The position numbers were made by a program, and so were the translations under genes. Below the pieces are notes generated by a model. The model worked only from the letters and a program-made list of their open reading frames with translations, was not told the origin of the DNA and made no database searches. From positions 40,213,761 to 40,277,760 of the forward strand of contig CM032665.1 in NCBI GenBank assembly GCA_019095985.1: a stretch of 64,000 nucleotides of DNA, in the 5' to 3' direction. Positions 43,456 to 54,342 of this stretch are shown piece by piece. Position 1 is the first letter of the stretch, and the number at the start of each line of letters is the position of its first letter. Source of the stretch: Streblospio benedicti (lineage: Eukaryota > Annelida > Polychaeta > Spionida > Spionidae).

Positions 43456-44525
43456 GAAAGGAGCACTCATATACCAGTATAAGTGGCATAATTACATCTA
43501 CTATATCTATTAGAGTGGAGTACAACTATGAGATGAAGTGATAGAATATCTGTGTGGACCACTGACTGTCATCCTGTCATCAATTGTTATGTCTAATTAA
43601 TGGATGTGAAAACATTTGAAAAAAAGTTTGACATAGATTACGACAAATGTACAAATAATGTACATTGTAATTTCATTGCTCTATTTTCTGCTCATTTTAT
43701 TATGTTATCAGAATTGGTATATAAAGTACAGAATTGTTTAGAGTATATTACTATATATATAGTATATTATTTCGCTTTCTATTTTTTTCATCTGGAAATT
43801 TTCATATAAATACACAAATCCTAGTATCAATAATGATAATAATATCAAGAGGTCTAGTAAGACTCCTGCTTGACTATTGCTTAGAGTAATTAATTAGTAT
43901 TCCGATAGCCTATTTATTATAATTTGAAATTAATGTTTCTATTTTTTGGGAAGAGTACATGTAGGTCTATCACATCGCCTTGTTTTCATCTGTTGGCACT
44001 TTCTATGTGCAATCATTTTAGGCGCTTCAGACAGTACATTGATCACACGTTGGTACTGTTTTACATGTTCAAAACTTTGTGTGTCGTCTTGTTTATATGT
44101 ACATGTAAATGGACTTGTGACTTAATTTAACATATTCATCATGCTTTACATTATATTAACAGTAACGCGTACCATGCAATCAGCACTGTCTTGAAATGAA
44201 CCGATTTTCAACGGCGCCTAAATTAAGTTGAGCCAAACATCTTGTCTATTGAACCCAGAAAGTAAATTAAGGACATTTGCTTCTCTCGTCTGATTAGGGG
44301 CTTTTTCTTATTGACAAATAGTGGTAATAAGATTGTAAGCTTCAAAGGGACAAACTGAATGTGTAATGATTCAATTGTATGTATATGTTTAGAATATAGT
44401 CTGTCTAAAAGTAGACAAGATTCACTGACACTTATATATCAATTTGCATAAAACATCTAAAAATCTTACATGTCTAAAAGTTGTTATTTGCTATAAGTAT
44501 TTTTGTGGAACTTTGTGTGAAACAC
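43456..44525. other. AT-rich intergenic DNA
   Basis: Nothing recognised; ACTATATATATAGT palindrome at 43750. Confidence 0.5.
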
Positions 44526-44526
44526 A

Positions 44527-44605
44527 CCCCAGTCTACTGTGCCGTTTATTCTAGTACACAACAAACTGATGTGACAACCTTACCTTTGGTTAGGTGGTGA
44601 AGCAG
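44527..44605 (-). mobile_element. ~43-bp-unit element, short remnant
   Basis: CCCCAGTCTACTGTGCCGTT, then AACTGATGTGACAACCTTAC and CTTTGGTTAGGTGG; the unique end is shortened. Confidence 0.7.
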
Positions 44606-45002
44606 GAATTTTTCTGACTTTTAATATAAAAATACATCATACAAATTCATGACAAGGAATCACATTTAATTTGTGAGCTAAAGCTCTTGAATTGTTGTGA
44701 TCGCGTGTTATGAGAGGCAAGAATCGCGATGCTTTATACCAGCTCCGCTATCTCATTGCAACATGAATCTTGAGGAGCTTTACACTCTCTTCCATATGTT
44801 TTTGCTTTTTTAATAAAACATCTGCGAGCAATAATTTTCTTGAGACTGCTCTGGAGGCTTCACTTCATTTTTAGGACAATATTGTAGAAAACATCAGGGA
44901 AAGAAGGTCCATTGCAAATTTCCCATCAAAGATTCCAAATTGAAGTCTACAATTCATGGTATATCACTTGTACAGTTATTATAGTGCTTTACTTCTCATC
45001 TT

Positions 45003-45190
45003 TATGTAGAACCTCAATTAAGACCGGGCCGAGGACTAACCTCAAGTGGTCTTAATAGACTGGTGGTCTCTTTATGGAGGGTCATGTTTGTCTCTTTATG
45101 AAGGCTTGGGACCATGAAAAATGGACTCAATATAAAGGTGGTCTCATTATAGAGGTAGTCACACTATTCTTGATAGGATGTTCTACTGTA
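45003..45190. mobile_element. pogo-like MITE, near full length (copy 15)
   Basis: TATGTAGAACCTCAATTAAG to GATGTTCTACTGTA, 188 bp. Confidence 0.85.
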
Positions 45191-46600
45191 TCACCCAGGC
45201 TACACTACTGAATGATAAATCCTGTTTTCTAAATGATTATCGTTTGGTTAAATATAAACTGAATATTTTATTCTTTAATTAAAACAACTCATTGGTTCAG
45301 CACTGCAATGGAAACGTCAGGCAAATGCATGAAATCCATACATACAGCTCTGTCATAAAAAGAAAACAATGTTTGCAACGTTCAAAGAAACGGATGGAGT
45401 AGATTGAGATCAGTGTTCTCATTCCGGTAAAATCTGACTCCTGTCCTCTTGCCATCAATCTGGCATGGGTATAATAATCACTGATGCTGCTGTGAAGAGG
45501 GGGGCCATGTGCATATGCAGCAGGGAAAATGCACCATTGTCATTGTCGGGGTCGTCGTTAGGGACTCATTCGTATTGCGTCTGTCAGTAGAAATTGTGCC
45601 TTTATCGGCAAATCCAACAATGTATCATTGCTGATAGTTGTTGTCCTTGTAAATGACTCATTCAGTGAAAAATTGGTCACCTAAAGGTAATTATAACCAT
45701 TTGCAAGTGAAGAAAAATGCATCTGGTTGATAAGTAAGATTGGAACGTGCATTTTAACAAATCAACAATATCACTTTAAAGGGTGTTGTAATCCTGAGTC
45801 AAGCAAAGTAGATATTATATTTGATTTATACAGTAGTATCTCCTATATGTAGGGATAACATTAAAATGCTTACTGGGGTAGTTAGCCAATATTCAGGCAG
45901 TCAGTTTTTCATCATCCGAAACATCTGGTTGTACAAAATTGAACAAACAGATTGGTCGTTAATGTTTGTCAATTACGCCAGACTACTTTCAGATGGGCAC
46001 CAGGTTCGTAAAACAGTAGTTCGCTGGGACCTGGTCAATACTGTGTGGGGTGCACTGCTTTAACCTGTACATATAGGTGGTGAATATTGTGACTAAACTG
46101 AAATGCAATGTTTAGTTTTTGTTTGTGTTGGAATAATTCTGGTTAATTGTAGGATTTCTGGCTTATATGGGCATTGTTTGAGTTAGCTATGTAGAGACTA
46201 GAAGTTTCTGTTTAATTTTATGCTTTAGTGTTTACTTTAGTGATAGACTTCTTTTTGACCAAACAGGGTAATCTTTGCTTTATGAAGCAGGGTATTGTTT
46301 GAATAACAATTTAACATTGTGCATCAACAACCTAATCATTGTATCAAAATATCTTATCAAGAACACCTCAGATTTGTATGCAAGTAGGCACATTGTAATT
46401 AATTGTAAAGGTTTCATTACAAAATAACTTACAGCACAATGGACAGCAAGAACTGAGAAATAATTTCTTTAAAAGAGATACAGTCAAGAGACAAAAGAAA
46501 TCTTACCCCCCCAAAAAACGCGAATTGGGAACTGAGTATTATAAAAAGATGCCGAAATATTGGGGCATGTTCCTTGCTAACAATAAAGCCCATGTTCCAT
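45191..46600. other. Upstream flank of the 47.3-kb gene
   Basis: 45400-45670 is repeat-free with ATGACTCATT (AP-1-like, 45654) and GTGCATATGCAGC words, a possible enhancer. The rest is AT-rich. Confidence 0.35.
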
Positions 46601-46619
46601 GTAATAAAATTATACAGGC

Positions 46620-47346
46620 CTGTGGCAGCTACAGCGTAGTGGTCGTATACTACTAGTCTACTGCGCAGCGCAGCAGCAACGGTGGCGGCGGCTCTGTACT
46701 GTGTCTGCGGCACAAGTCTGATCTCAGTGGGTAGTTGTCTATATATAGGCATAGTGAGGAGGACCCGAAAAAGGCAGCAGCTACCACTGATATATGATCG
46801 CTCTTATAATGCAACAACAACAGCGGCGCTCTACACAGTGTATATGAATTGAGATATACCGGTACGCGCCGCACGGACTACGTCAGTCGGATGATGATTG
46901 CTCACGTGGTGATTTTGCGTGGATTTTAAGCCTGTGGTGGGTGTGTTGACCTGCTGCGTGACGTGCTGCTGTAGGGATACACTGTGTCGTCAGTCACCGG
47001 GCCTGTTGTGCCGCAGTGGAGACTCGACGACAACGACGAAAAACGACTTGGGCAGCTGCTGTGTTCTTCAATGGGACGTTTATTTGGCTGGAGTAGTACG
47101 TACAACACGAGGGCTGCCCCGTGCCCAGGGCACTAGCTTCAATCGGATTATCTCTGTTGTAGTTGTTCTGTTGACGTTAACAAACGGTGACAATTTTTAT
47201 CACTTAATCTTATTATAGAGGAGGCAATCTATTATTCACACATAGCCAAATGTGAACTTTTATCGATCCAAAAACTGTGTAGTGGAACTCATTATTAGAG
47301 ATTAGATAATGTGTAAAACATAAACAGGATATTTGCGACAGCAAAC
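46620..47346 (+). promoter_or_regulatory. Promoter and 5' leader of unidentified gene
   Basis: 46650-47160 is markedly GC- and CpG-richer than its surroundings (GCGCAGCGCAGCAGCAACGG, GTACGCGCCGCACGG). A TATA-box-like TATATATAG lies at 46740-46748 and a CRE-like TACGTCA at 46879-46885, so transcription may start near 46770. The leader then runs to the ATG at 47347. Confidence 0.5.
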
Positions 47347-47407
47347 ATGGAAATGTACGTGCTATTCAGCTGTTGGATACTCACGCTTTTTGTGGCCTTT
47401 GACTCGG
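47347..47407 (+). CDS. First coding exon, signal peptide of unidentified secreted or membrane protein
   Basis: ATG GAA ATG TAC ... GAC TCG G followed by a perfect GTAAGT donor (47408). It encodes MEMYVLFSCWILTLFVAFDS plus one base. This has a short n-region and a ~16-residue hydrophobic core, as expected of a signal peptide. Phase-1 junctions after signal-peptide exons are typical of genes with extracellular Ig, EGF, FN3 or CUB modules. The protein cannot be named. No second exon is recognised to 64000, so the first intron exceeds 16 kb. The signal peptide could instead be a signal anchor. Confidence 0.65.
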
Positions 47408-48473
47408 GTAAGTTCTAGAAGTTTTAGTGGGCAAACTGCTATTCTATAGCATTAATGGAGACGTAGCCTTTAGAAGTAGCTGCAATCCCATCGCGGTTAT
47501 TCATCATACTCCACTGTTAAAGGTGATGTGTAATTTCAGGCTTATAAAGATTGGTAATTGACAAATGTATGTCAAGTAAGCTTCAAGCTAATGGTAAATA
47601 AGCCTTGAACAGGTCCTTTTGTGATATGACCATTTATTATGCTTGTTATTTACATCTTTTCTGCTTGTCCTGCTTTATGATGATGAGATTGGAGGTTTAA
47701 GTAGGTGGTAGTGTAGCAATGATATGTATGTCATCCTTTTTATAAAGTGACTAAAGCTCGTGTTGCAAATTATAAATAGAAGTGAATTCTTTACATGCCC
47801 ATCATACTGTTTTTCACATGAGAATAAAAGTGATATTTATGCAGTTATTACGTGTTCACTTAAAGTGCTATTTCAAAGGGTACGTTATATTATTGTACAT
47901 CATCATATTTCAGCTGGGTCTTAATTTTCCAAGAAAACACAAGACAGAAAACTCACATATACAGTTTACATCAGGGAGTCATTTGAGCAGCATGTTTCAT
48001 GCAAGAATATCAGTAAAATATTGGTGTTGTATATCATAAAGGCGAGCATTTGGCATTTGAAATTCCCCAACCCTTTCAATTAAAATGCATTATAGATGAA
48101 GAGCCAAAAAGAAGACGGCTAGGAGTGCAAATATGCAAGGCTTGTACCGTGCTGTTGCAAATTGATAGTGTAGATAATTTTACTCTGTATGATGAAAACT
48201 GTGGTTATCGTTTTATTAGGAATGAATAAAATCGATTGTGTCAAAGGATTCTTATTTATGAGCAAGCATGGAATGGGTGATTTTGAAGATAAGCTCCTGG
48301 ACTCATGATTAGCATAGATATCTTTTATGCTTATTTTTCATAGATATTGTACATATTATGCAATGATTCTATGTGCAGACCATACAAGCATAGATGCTGT
48401 AAAAGATATTCAAGAGCCATGCAATTATACATGGATATATTGTAATTAATGGACTTGGATGTAAGTAATGCCC
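47408..48473 (+). other. Start of long first intron
   Basis: Follows the GTAAGT donor. AT-rich; no element recognised before the SINE at 48474. Confidence 0.5.
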
Positions 48474-48580
48474 TTCCCTTAATTGCATGGTGAATAGGTG
48501 CCACAGTGGTCATAGTCTGGGGTTTGCGTCTAGGCAAAGGCTATGTGATATAGTGTCTTAGAGTTGGGAGAAGGAATTCT
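48474..48580 (+). mobile_element. SINE family 2
   Basis: GCATGGTGAATAGGTGCCAC, then GTCTGGGGTTTGCGTCTAGG (B-box position), AGGCTATGTGATATAG and GAGAAGGAATTCT. Its partner at 53453 has the same order. Confidence 0.7.
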
Positions 48581-49729
48581 TTATACGACATACACCCAAT
48601 TCTTATGTCAAGATTACATAATCGTTCTCACGAAAGAAAACAACTCACTCACAAATTCACTCTGACTTGGGTGTAGTTAAAGTTACAACTTGTCGCTACT
48701 GCAACATTACACTCGATTTATAGAGAAGCCCATGAAAAGCAAGAGTACTCTCTTAAATTTCTGAAACTGCCGAGCGCACTGCGTTTTATGGCCAATATTG
48801 CCATTAACCACATGCAGCATTCTCGCCCTCGACACTGATGACAATTTATCTCAAAAGCCACATGGACTTCCCCGCCCCCAAATTTGGTCAGTGTTTGCGG
48901 ACTGGTCTAATCCGCTATTTATCATACGGCTTCTAATGCAATTTGCCCCACTTTATCATTGAACCACCAAGTGCTGATCTGTAGGACAACAAAAGAACGC
49001 TGCTTCTAACACTGCCCTTTGAAAGGAATCTTTTTGACCAAACCAAATGTTTTGTTATCAATAAGATTAGGTGCATTATCTTTCTAATCCTGTTTTATAA
49101 TGACAGCCCACATGCAAATCTTAATAATAACTAGTAGATGAATTGATACAAGGAAATTATTATCCCCCGGTTTTATTCATACTGATAGCATTGATGATAT
49201 ATGGTAGGGAATTCACCACCACCACCACCACCACATGTAACCATTATAGAGTTTGCACAAAAACGCACAAGATAAATTGCCTGAGGACTGTCAGATATTG
49301 TTCCACCATCATAGAGCCGAATAAATAAAATGAGCTTCAGATTTGTACTAGTCACGAGATACGTAAATTGGCCACAGTAATGAGAAAGATATTCATCAGC
49401 AATCTTCTTTTTTTCTATTAGCAATAAAACTAGGAGGAGATGGTTCACTAAGCCATTAAATTATAAAGCTTAATTGCGCCACCCTGAAAGCTTATTTAAG
49501 CTTCTCCACACAAACAAGTCAATCCTTAAAGGTTGACGCCATTGTCAAAGTCAAGTGGGCGATTTCCTTTGAAATGTCACACGCTAACGATGAGCGGACC
49601 GTGTGGGTTAATATAATTGTTCCCGTACGTGTGTGACTGGCAGATGTGATGAATGCATATAAGTGCAGAAAGTGTGTACGAAATAGACGCTGTGATTTAA
49701 AGCTCATTGTTCAGCTGAATATCCATGAT
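48581..49729 (+). other. Intron block, partly repeat-free
   Basis: 48770-49110 is repeat-free with many homeodomain- and bHLH-like words (CTCTAATCCGC-type GTCTAATCC, GCATTATCTTTCTAATCC); possible enhancer. (CCA)7 at 49216-49233. Confidence 0.35.
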
Positions 49730-49976
49730 ATCTATTTGTTACACTTGACACTGAATGTTTTTGAAGCATGCGTCAGAAGCTTTCGAGTTTTGCACCAACT
49801 CTTCATCAGCCATCTTTTTTTTGCTCGTACTCAACCATATCTGAGACTATTTCCTGGATGACATTACAGTAAAATCTTTTGACAAATGAAGATGGCTGAT
49901 GAAGAGTTGCTGCACAAACTCAAAAGCGTCTGAGGTGTGCTTCAAAAGCACTCAGTGTCAAGTACAACAAATAGAT
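49730..49976. mobile_element. Long inverted repeat with hammerhead-like core
   Basis: Arms of about 88 bp (49730-49817 and 49889-49976), ~80% identical when inverted, around a 71-bp spacer. Each arm carries GGCTGATGAAGAGTTG, then AACTC and AAAGC. The left arm read on the minus strand has CTGATGA, a GAGTT/AACTC stem and GAAA in hammerhead order. No stem I pairing found. Confidence 0.75.
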
Positions 49977-50319
49977 TTCAGCAAAGTAGACATTGTTTGG
50001 TAGTATTAGTAGTTGTAGTACAAGTAGTAGTGGTAATATAAGTAGAACTTGTGCTGCTCTACCCCACAGCTGACAATGGGCGCTATTTGTTTCGGCGTAT
50101 GTAGACGAGAAGAAGACTGGAGTCATCTGTCTTCTCACCTCGGTAATACCCTCTTCCTACTCGGCCTGCATAATATAGCCCAGCATTGAGGGCCCTTGTA
50201 ATTCACCACCGGCTCCGTCTACTCGTGTACTTTCTGCTTGAGTAGCTGTGTCCTGCATCCAAAGCAGCAGGGCAGCAGATGTGCCAAATGTTCCTCTCCC
50301 CCCAACGACCTAATTAAAA
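49977..50319 (+). other. Intron DNA
   Basis: No repeat found; nothing recognised. Confidence 0.45.
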
Positions 50320-50502
50320 TACAGTAGAACCTATCTTCTTTTAAGACCACTCCAGGGGGACCGGTCTCTGCAGAGAGGCTGTGTCTTTATATGAGGTTCA
50401 TGATGGTCACTTTACTTTGGAAGCTTAGAACTGCGACAAAATGGTTTTTATTATGTATGTGGTCTCAGTAGAGAAGTGGCCTTATTTGGTAGTTCTATTG
50501 TA
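50320..50502. mobile_element. pogo-like MITE, near full length (copy 16)
   Basis: TACAGTAGAACCTATCTTCT to GGTAGTTCTATTGTA, 183 bp. Confidence 0.85.
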
Positions 50503-50668
50503 CTACATTGTGGTGGTGCTGCTACTTGTGCAGTGAATGAGCTTGGGCAGATGTGGGGCCTCAGACGCTTATTGCCACCTCAATGGCACTGACACGATAG
50601 CTGGTGATCCATGACCAGATGCAGCAAACGATTCACTCAATGCACACTCATGTATCCGTTGACATTAA

Positions 50669-50847
50669 TACTGTACAACCTCTATATGAAGACCGGTAGA
50701 GGGCTTGCCTTGTGATCTAAATACAGAGGTGGTCTGTGTATAGAGGCTCATGTTGCTCTCTCAATAAAGCTATGATATGGCCAAGAATGGTCTTAGTATA
50801 AAGGTGGTCTCACTATAGAGGTGGTCTTAATTGGAAATGCCTCTGTA
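50669..50847. mobile_element. pogo-like MITE, near full length (copy 17)
   Basis: TACTGTACAACCTCTATATG to GGAAATGCCTCTGTA, 179 bp; 166 bp after copy 16. Confidence 0.85.
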
Positions 50848-53452
50848 TTCCTGTATTCTCAAGCAAAAAAAAGTCTCCAGAACGATTTTAGTTCACCCAT
50901 GGCAGGGCAAAGTGCAGTGCTGTTTAGATGCAAATTGTGTCCACCCAGTAGGCACTGTTGGCTGTAATCGGACCAAAGACAAACAACACACTTGAACAAG
51001 TTTTCAATTGTTGGTATTGAGGAATATGTCCAAACTTAACACTTGACAGATCAAATAGTCAGACATTTAGGGAGTCAAACATTGGGATTTACTCGACATT
51101 TCCATGTCAGGCGTATGTACAGTATTGATCTTTACGTCCCAACACAATCCCTGGACGGTACAAGACGAAAGTTCCTAAAGCTAACTTTCTGCAAAACATC
51201 GTTTGGCACGTTGGATTTTAATATCCTTTGTCAGCCTAAATAGATATTTATGCCCAGTAGAAATTGGTGAAAAAATGCATCAATTCAAGAGAATTTCCAA
51301 ATAACGCAGCATTGTGAACAATGGTGTGCAAGACTTGCACTGAATAATATCACAGCATAGAAATAACATTGTCCTGCAGGGGGTTTCTAAGTGAATTTCA
51401 TTGAAATTTTGAATAACATGTTATTTTTACACTGTTAGTTTCTCTTGACACATTACCCACACTTGTAGAAAAATGATTAACACCTCTGTGCTTGTTCCGA
51501 CCTTTGACTTTAAACATAACTTTCACAGACCACACTGAAAGCTGTGGTTTTATTAACAACCTCGTTAATGCGATCAAAATTCACTTGGGCACAAGGTAGA
51601 TTTGTACTTGAAATTCCGCAGATTGCCCGCTTTCAAAGAGTGCACTGATTCATAATAACTAGCATGCCAATGGATAAAACCCCAATCAAACCTAAAAACC
51701 ATGCAAGATACCGAGTTACCAGTGTTGTGGAGGTTACGTCAAGCATCCAATTTGTATTCGCGTTCGAGCTGTAAGCCATCTTTCAGGTCCACTTTTAATC
51801 TTGCCCTTGCAGACAGCACTAGCAAGTAGGGGCACATATTGGCTGCAATAAAGTCACAATATATAGCTGTGGGCCTGTTATAATGCTTGTCTCTGCCATT
51901 ATCAGTGTATGGTCACAAATCTCTTGATTTCAATATGATATGGTAGTTGGCCTGGAAATTTCATAACTACGGTATTGTCTATGTATTACCTATTGAAGCA
52001 TAGGTTCGGAACAGGTTCTTCTTCATTCACAGAGATTTCATCAGTAGCAATTCCATTGCTTTCATTTTGTACCATATTTTAGTGTGCATGTAGATATTTA
52101 GAGTTTTTGTACTATTCTACTTTGTAACTTCATAAATGATATTAACTAAATTCCACCACTGAATCTCGACCAACCAACATATAGAAAGCCAGTCGTTTAA
52201 TTTGTACTCTAACAGACAGTTAAGTGCATTGACACGTCGTTACGTAGAATGCTAGTCTCTTCAGCTAATACAATGCTGTTTAATGTGTCAGATCAACAAT
52301 GCAAGTGTATTAATCTATTATGATGTGACCTTCACTAAATAATGCAGGCAATCGCATATTCTATACGTAAGCAATCTCGCAGCAGCACCAGCACCAGCCA
52401 AGAAATCCATTTGTATGCATTGATATTCATTTGTGAAGGCCAGATTAGCCACATAACCCTGGTCACAGTCCACAGTCCATTCAACATAAGTCTGTATGCA
52501 GTTAACTCGTGCTGGCCACACCCAACGCAACATGAACGGTGATATTTTCACAAACTTGTAAGTTTGTTGATTCATTAGAAATATATAATAAGTCTAAGAA
52601 TTACGCTATTCTAATAAAAAGGCAAATTACTGCTGCCAACAATTTTCAACTTGTGTTATTTTAACCTCATCTCATTGTCTTGTGGCTATTGTTATGCTCT
52701 TGAATCTTAAACATGAGTGTATTTTAATGACTCATCAAACCACAAGCAGCTACTACCATTTTGATACCTTTTTTGACGTTTGAGAGACACAAAAGAATAT
52801 TCTGTTTTCTCAACAAAATCCTACTAATCTGCAGATTCTGCACTACTAACACAAAGGTTGCTATCAATGTACCAAATTGACCATAGCCACAAGTCGTCCA
52901 ACAACACCCACTATGACTTTGATGGTCTTCATCCGATGGCTACAAAGCTGGCTGCTTTTTTGTGGTTTCATTTTCACACCAGTGCAAGTAATGCAGCATG
53001 AATTGACACCGAGCATCTAAGAGCAGAAATGTGTCACCGTCGCCACTGCCACTGAAGTGAAATCTCTCATTACAGAGGGTCGTAGAATGCCATTAGCAGC
53101 GACGTCCACAGCCACCGAATCTCCCGCCGCCGACCAATCAATGCCTTATCCATCACCCCGAATCACACGCTCGCTCCATCGACCACTTGTTGCTGCCAAA
53201 TGATAAACTTTGCCTCGCCAAGTGAAGGGTCACGGGGTCACCCTCGTCCATCTTTTATTCAAACGCTGCTGTGAAGGCAGATCAGCTCTTTAGCTGTTTC
53301 GCTGATTTCTAATGACTTGTACTTGGAACAGAAGTATGTGTCTTATCCAGGAGGGGTATGAATCCAATTATTATGTAGTTGATGATTGGAATTTGGTTTT
53401 GTTAGTAGCTATTATAATCATTTTACATTTTAGGAATGATATTTGTCAGAAT
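50848..53452 (+). other. Long intron block without recognised repeats
   Basis: 52330-52550 (GGCCAGATTAGCCACATAAC) and 53040-53290 are non-repetitive and GC-richer. The second includes the direct repeat GGGTCA-CG-GGGTCA at 53227-53240. No exon supported. Confidence 0.4.
53227..53240 (+). promoter_or_regulatory. DR2 nuclear-receptor-like site
   Basis: GGGTCA CG GGGTCA: two hexamers fitting RGKTSA, spaced by 2, the DR2 arrangement bound by RAR/RXR-type receptors. It lies in a repeat-free GC-rich block. A chance match is possible. Confidence 0.3.
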
Positions 53453-53561
53453 GCCTGCCTTAAGTGCTTGGTGAATAGGTACCACAGCTGTAATAGTCCA
53501 GGGTTTGAGTCCAGGCAGAGGCTATGTGATATAGCCCTATAGAATTGGAGAAAGAATTCTC
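53453..53561 (+). mobile_element. SINE family 2
   Basis: GTGCTTGGTGAATAGGTACC, B-box-like GGTTTGAGTCC, AGGCTATGTGATATAG and GAGAAAGAATTCT. About 80% identical to 48474-48580. Confidence 0.7.
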
Positions 53562-54137
53562 TAATGTCAATATAATATTCCTGTTTCCTAATGCTTTGTC
53601 ATGTACTTCTTTATATAGTTTCCTGCAAAACACTACATCAATCATGGATGATTGGCTTCATAAAACGACATGAATAGCAACATATGACACATCCCTTTGC
53701 AACCCTTATTAGATCAGACCGGATTAAGCGAGTTTTACACGAGCCTGTGTAAAACCAAAATCCCTGTAGGAAGCCCAGCAAAATAAAGCCTTATAAAATT
53801 CCCCCTTCCTGCTAATGGGATTCTAGTTTTTCAAACGCCCAGCTTGATGCATAGGAGAAGACATATATATCTGGATGGACAGCCGAGTACCCATTACCTG
53901 TAAATGCCTTGAAAGCATGCATCCTGTAAGCAGTGAACATATCTATCTTAGCTCAAATTTGTCATCCAAGGAGGAACTAATTGACTCCATCTGTCAGCTC
54001 AGGAGACAACATGAGCCCGTGTGAAATGAAAAGGTGGACGCGACTCGCGCCGATTTTTCAGACTTGTATCGGCATCAATCACGGCATCGTACTCCTACTG
54101 AACTCAACGCTGTTGCCTACGTTACTGTGGATGCATG
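53562..54137 (+). other. Intron DNA
   Basis: 54010-54110 is GC-richer and repeat-free (GGTGGACGCGACTCGCGCC). Nothing identified. Confidence 0.4.
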
Positions 54138-54342
54138 TACAGTAGAACCTCTCTAAACTCTCTTAAGACCATTCATGGAACTGGCATCAACTAGCTTCAA
54201 TAGAGAGGCTCTGTGAATAGAGAGGTGATCTCTATATAGCGGTTCATGTTGGTCTCATTTATGAAGGTTTCGGACTGTAAAATGCTCTTGTTAAAGAGGT
54301 GGTCTCTGTATGGAGGTGATCTTAATTTGGGGTCCTACTATA
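54138..54342. mobile_element. pogo-like MITE, near full length (copy 18)
   Basis: TACAGTAGAACCTCTCTAAA to GGGGTCCTACTATA, 205 bp. Confidence 0.85.

Noticed and set aside
46653-47108. Divergent minus-strand gene from the 46.7-kb GC-rich region
   Set aside because: Open frames there are short and compositional, without signal peptide, domain or donor.
49730-49976. Complete functional hammerhead ribozyme
   Set aside because: The core is seen but stem I pairing and a clear NUH cleavage site are not; kept only as a hammerhead-like motif.
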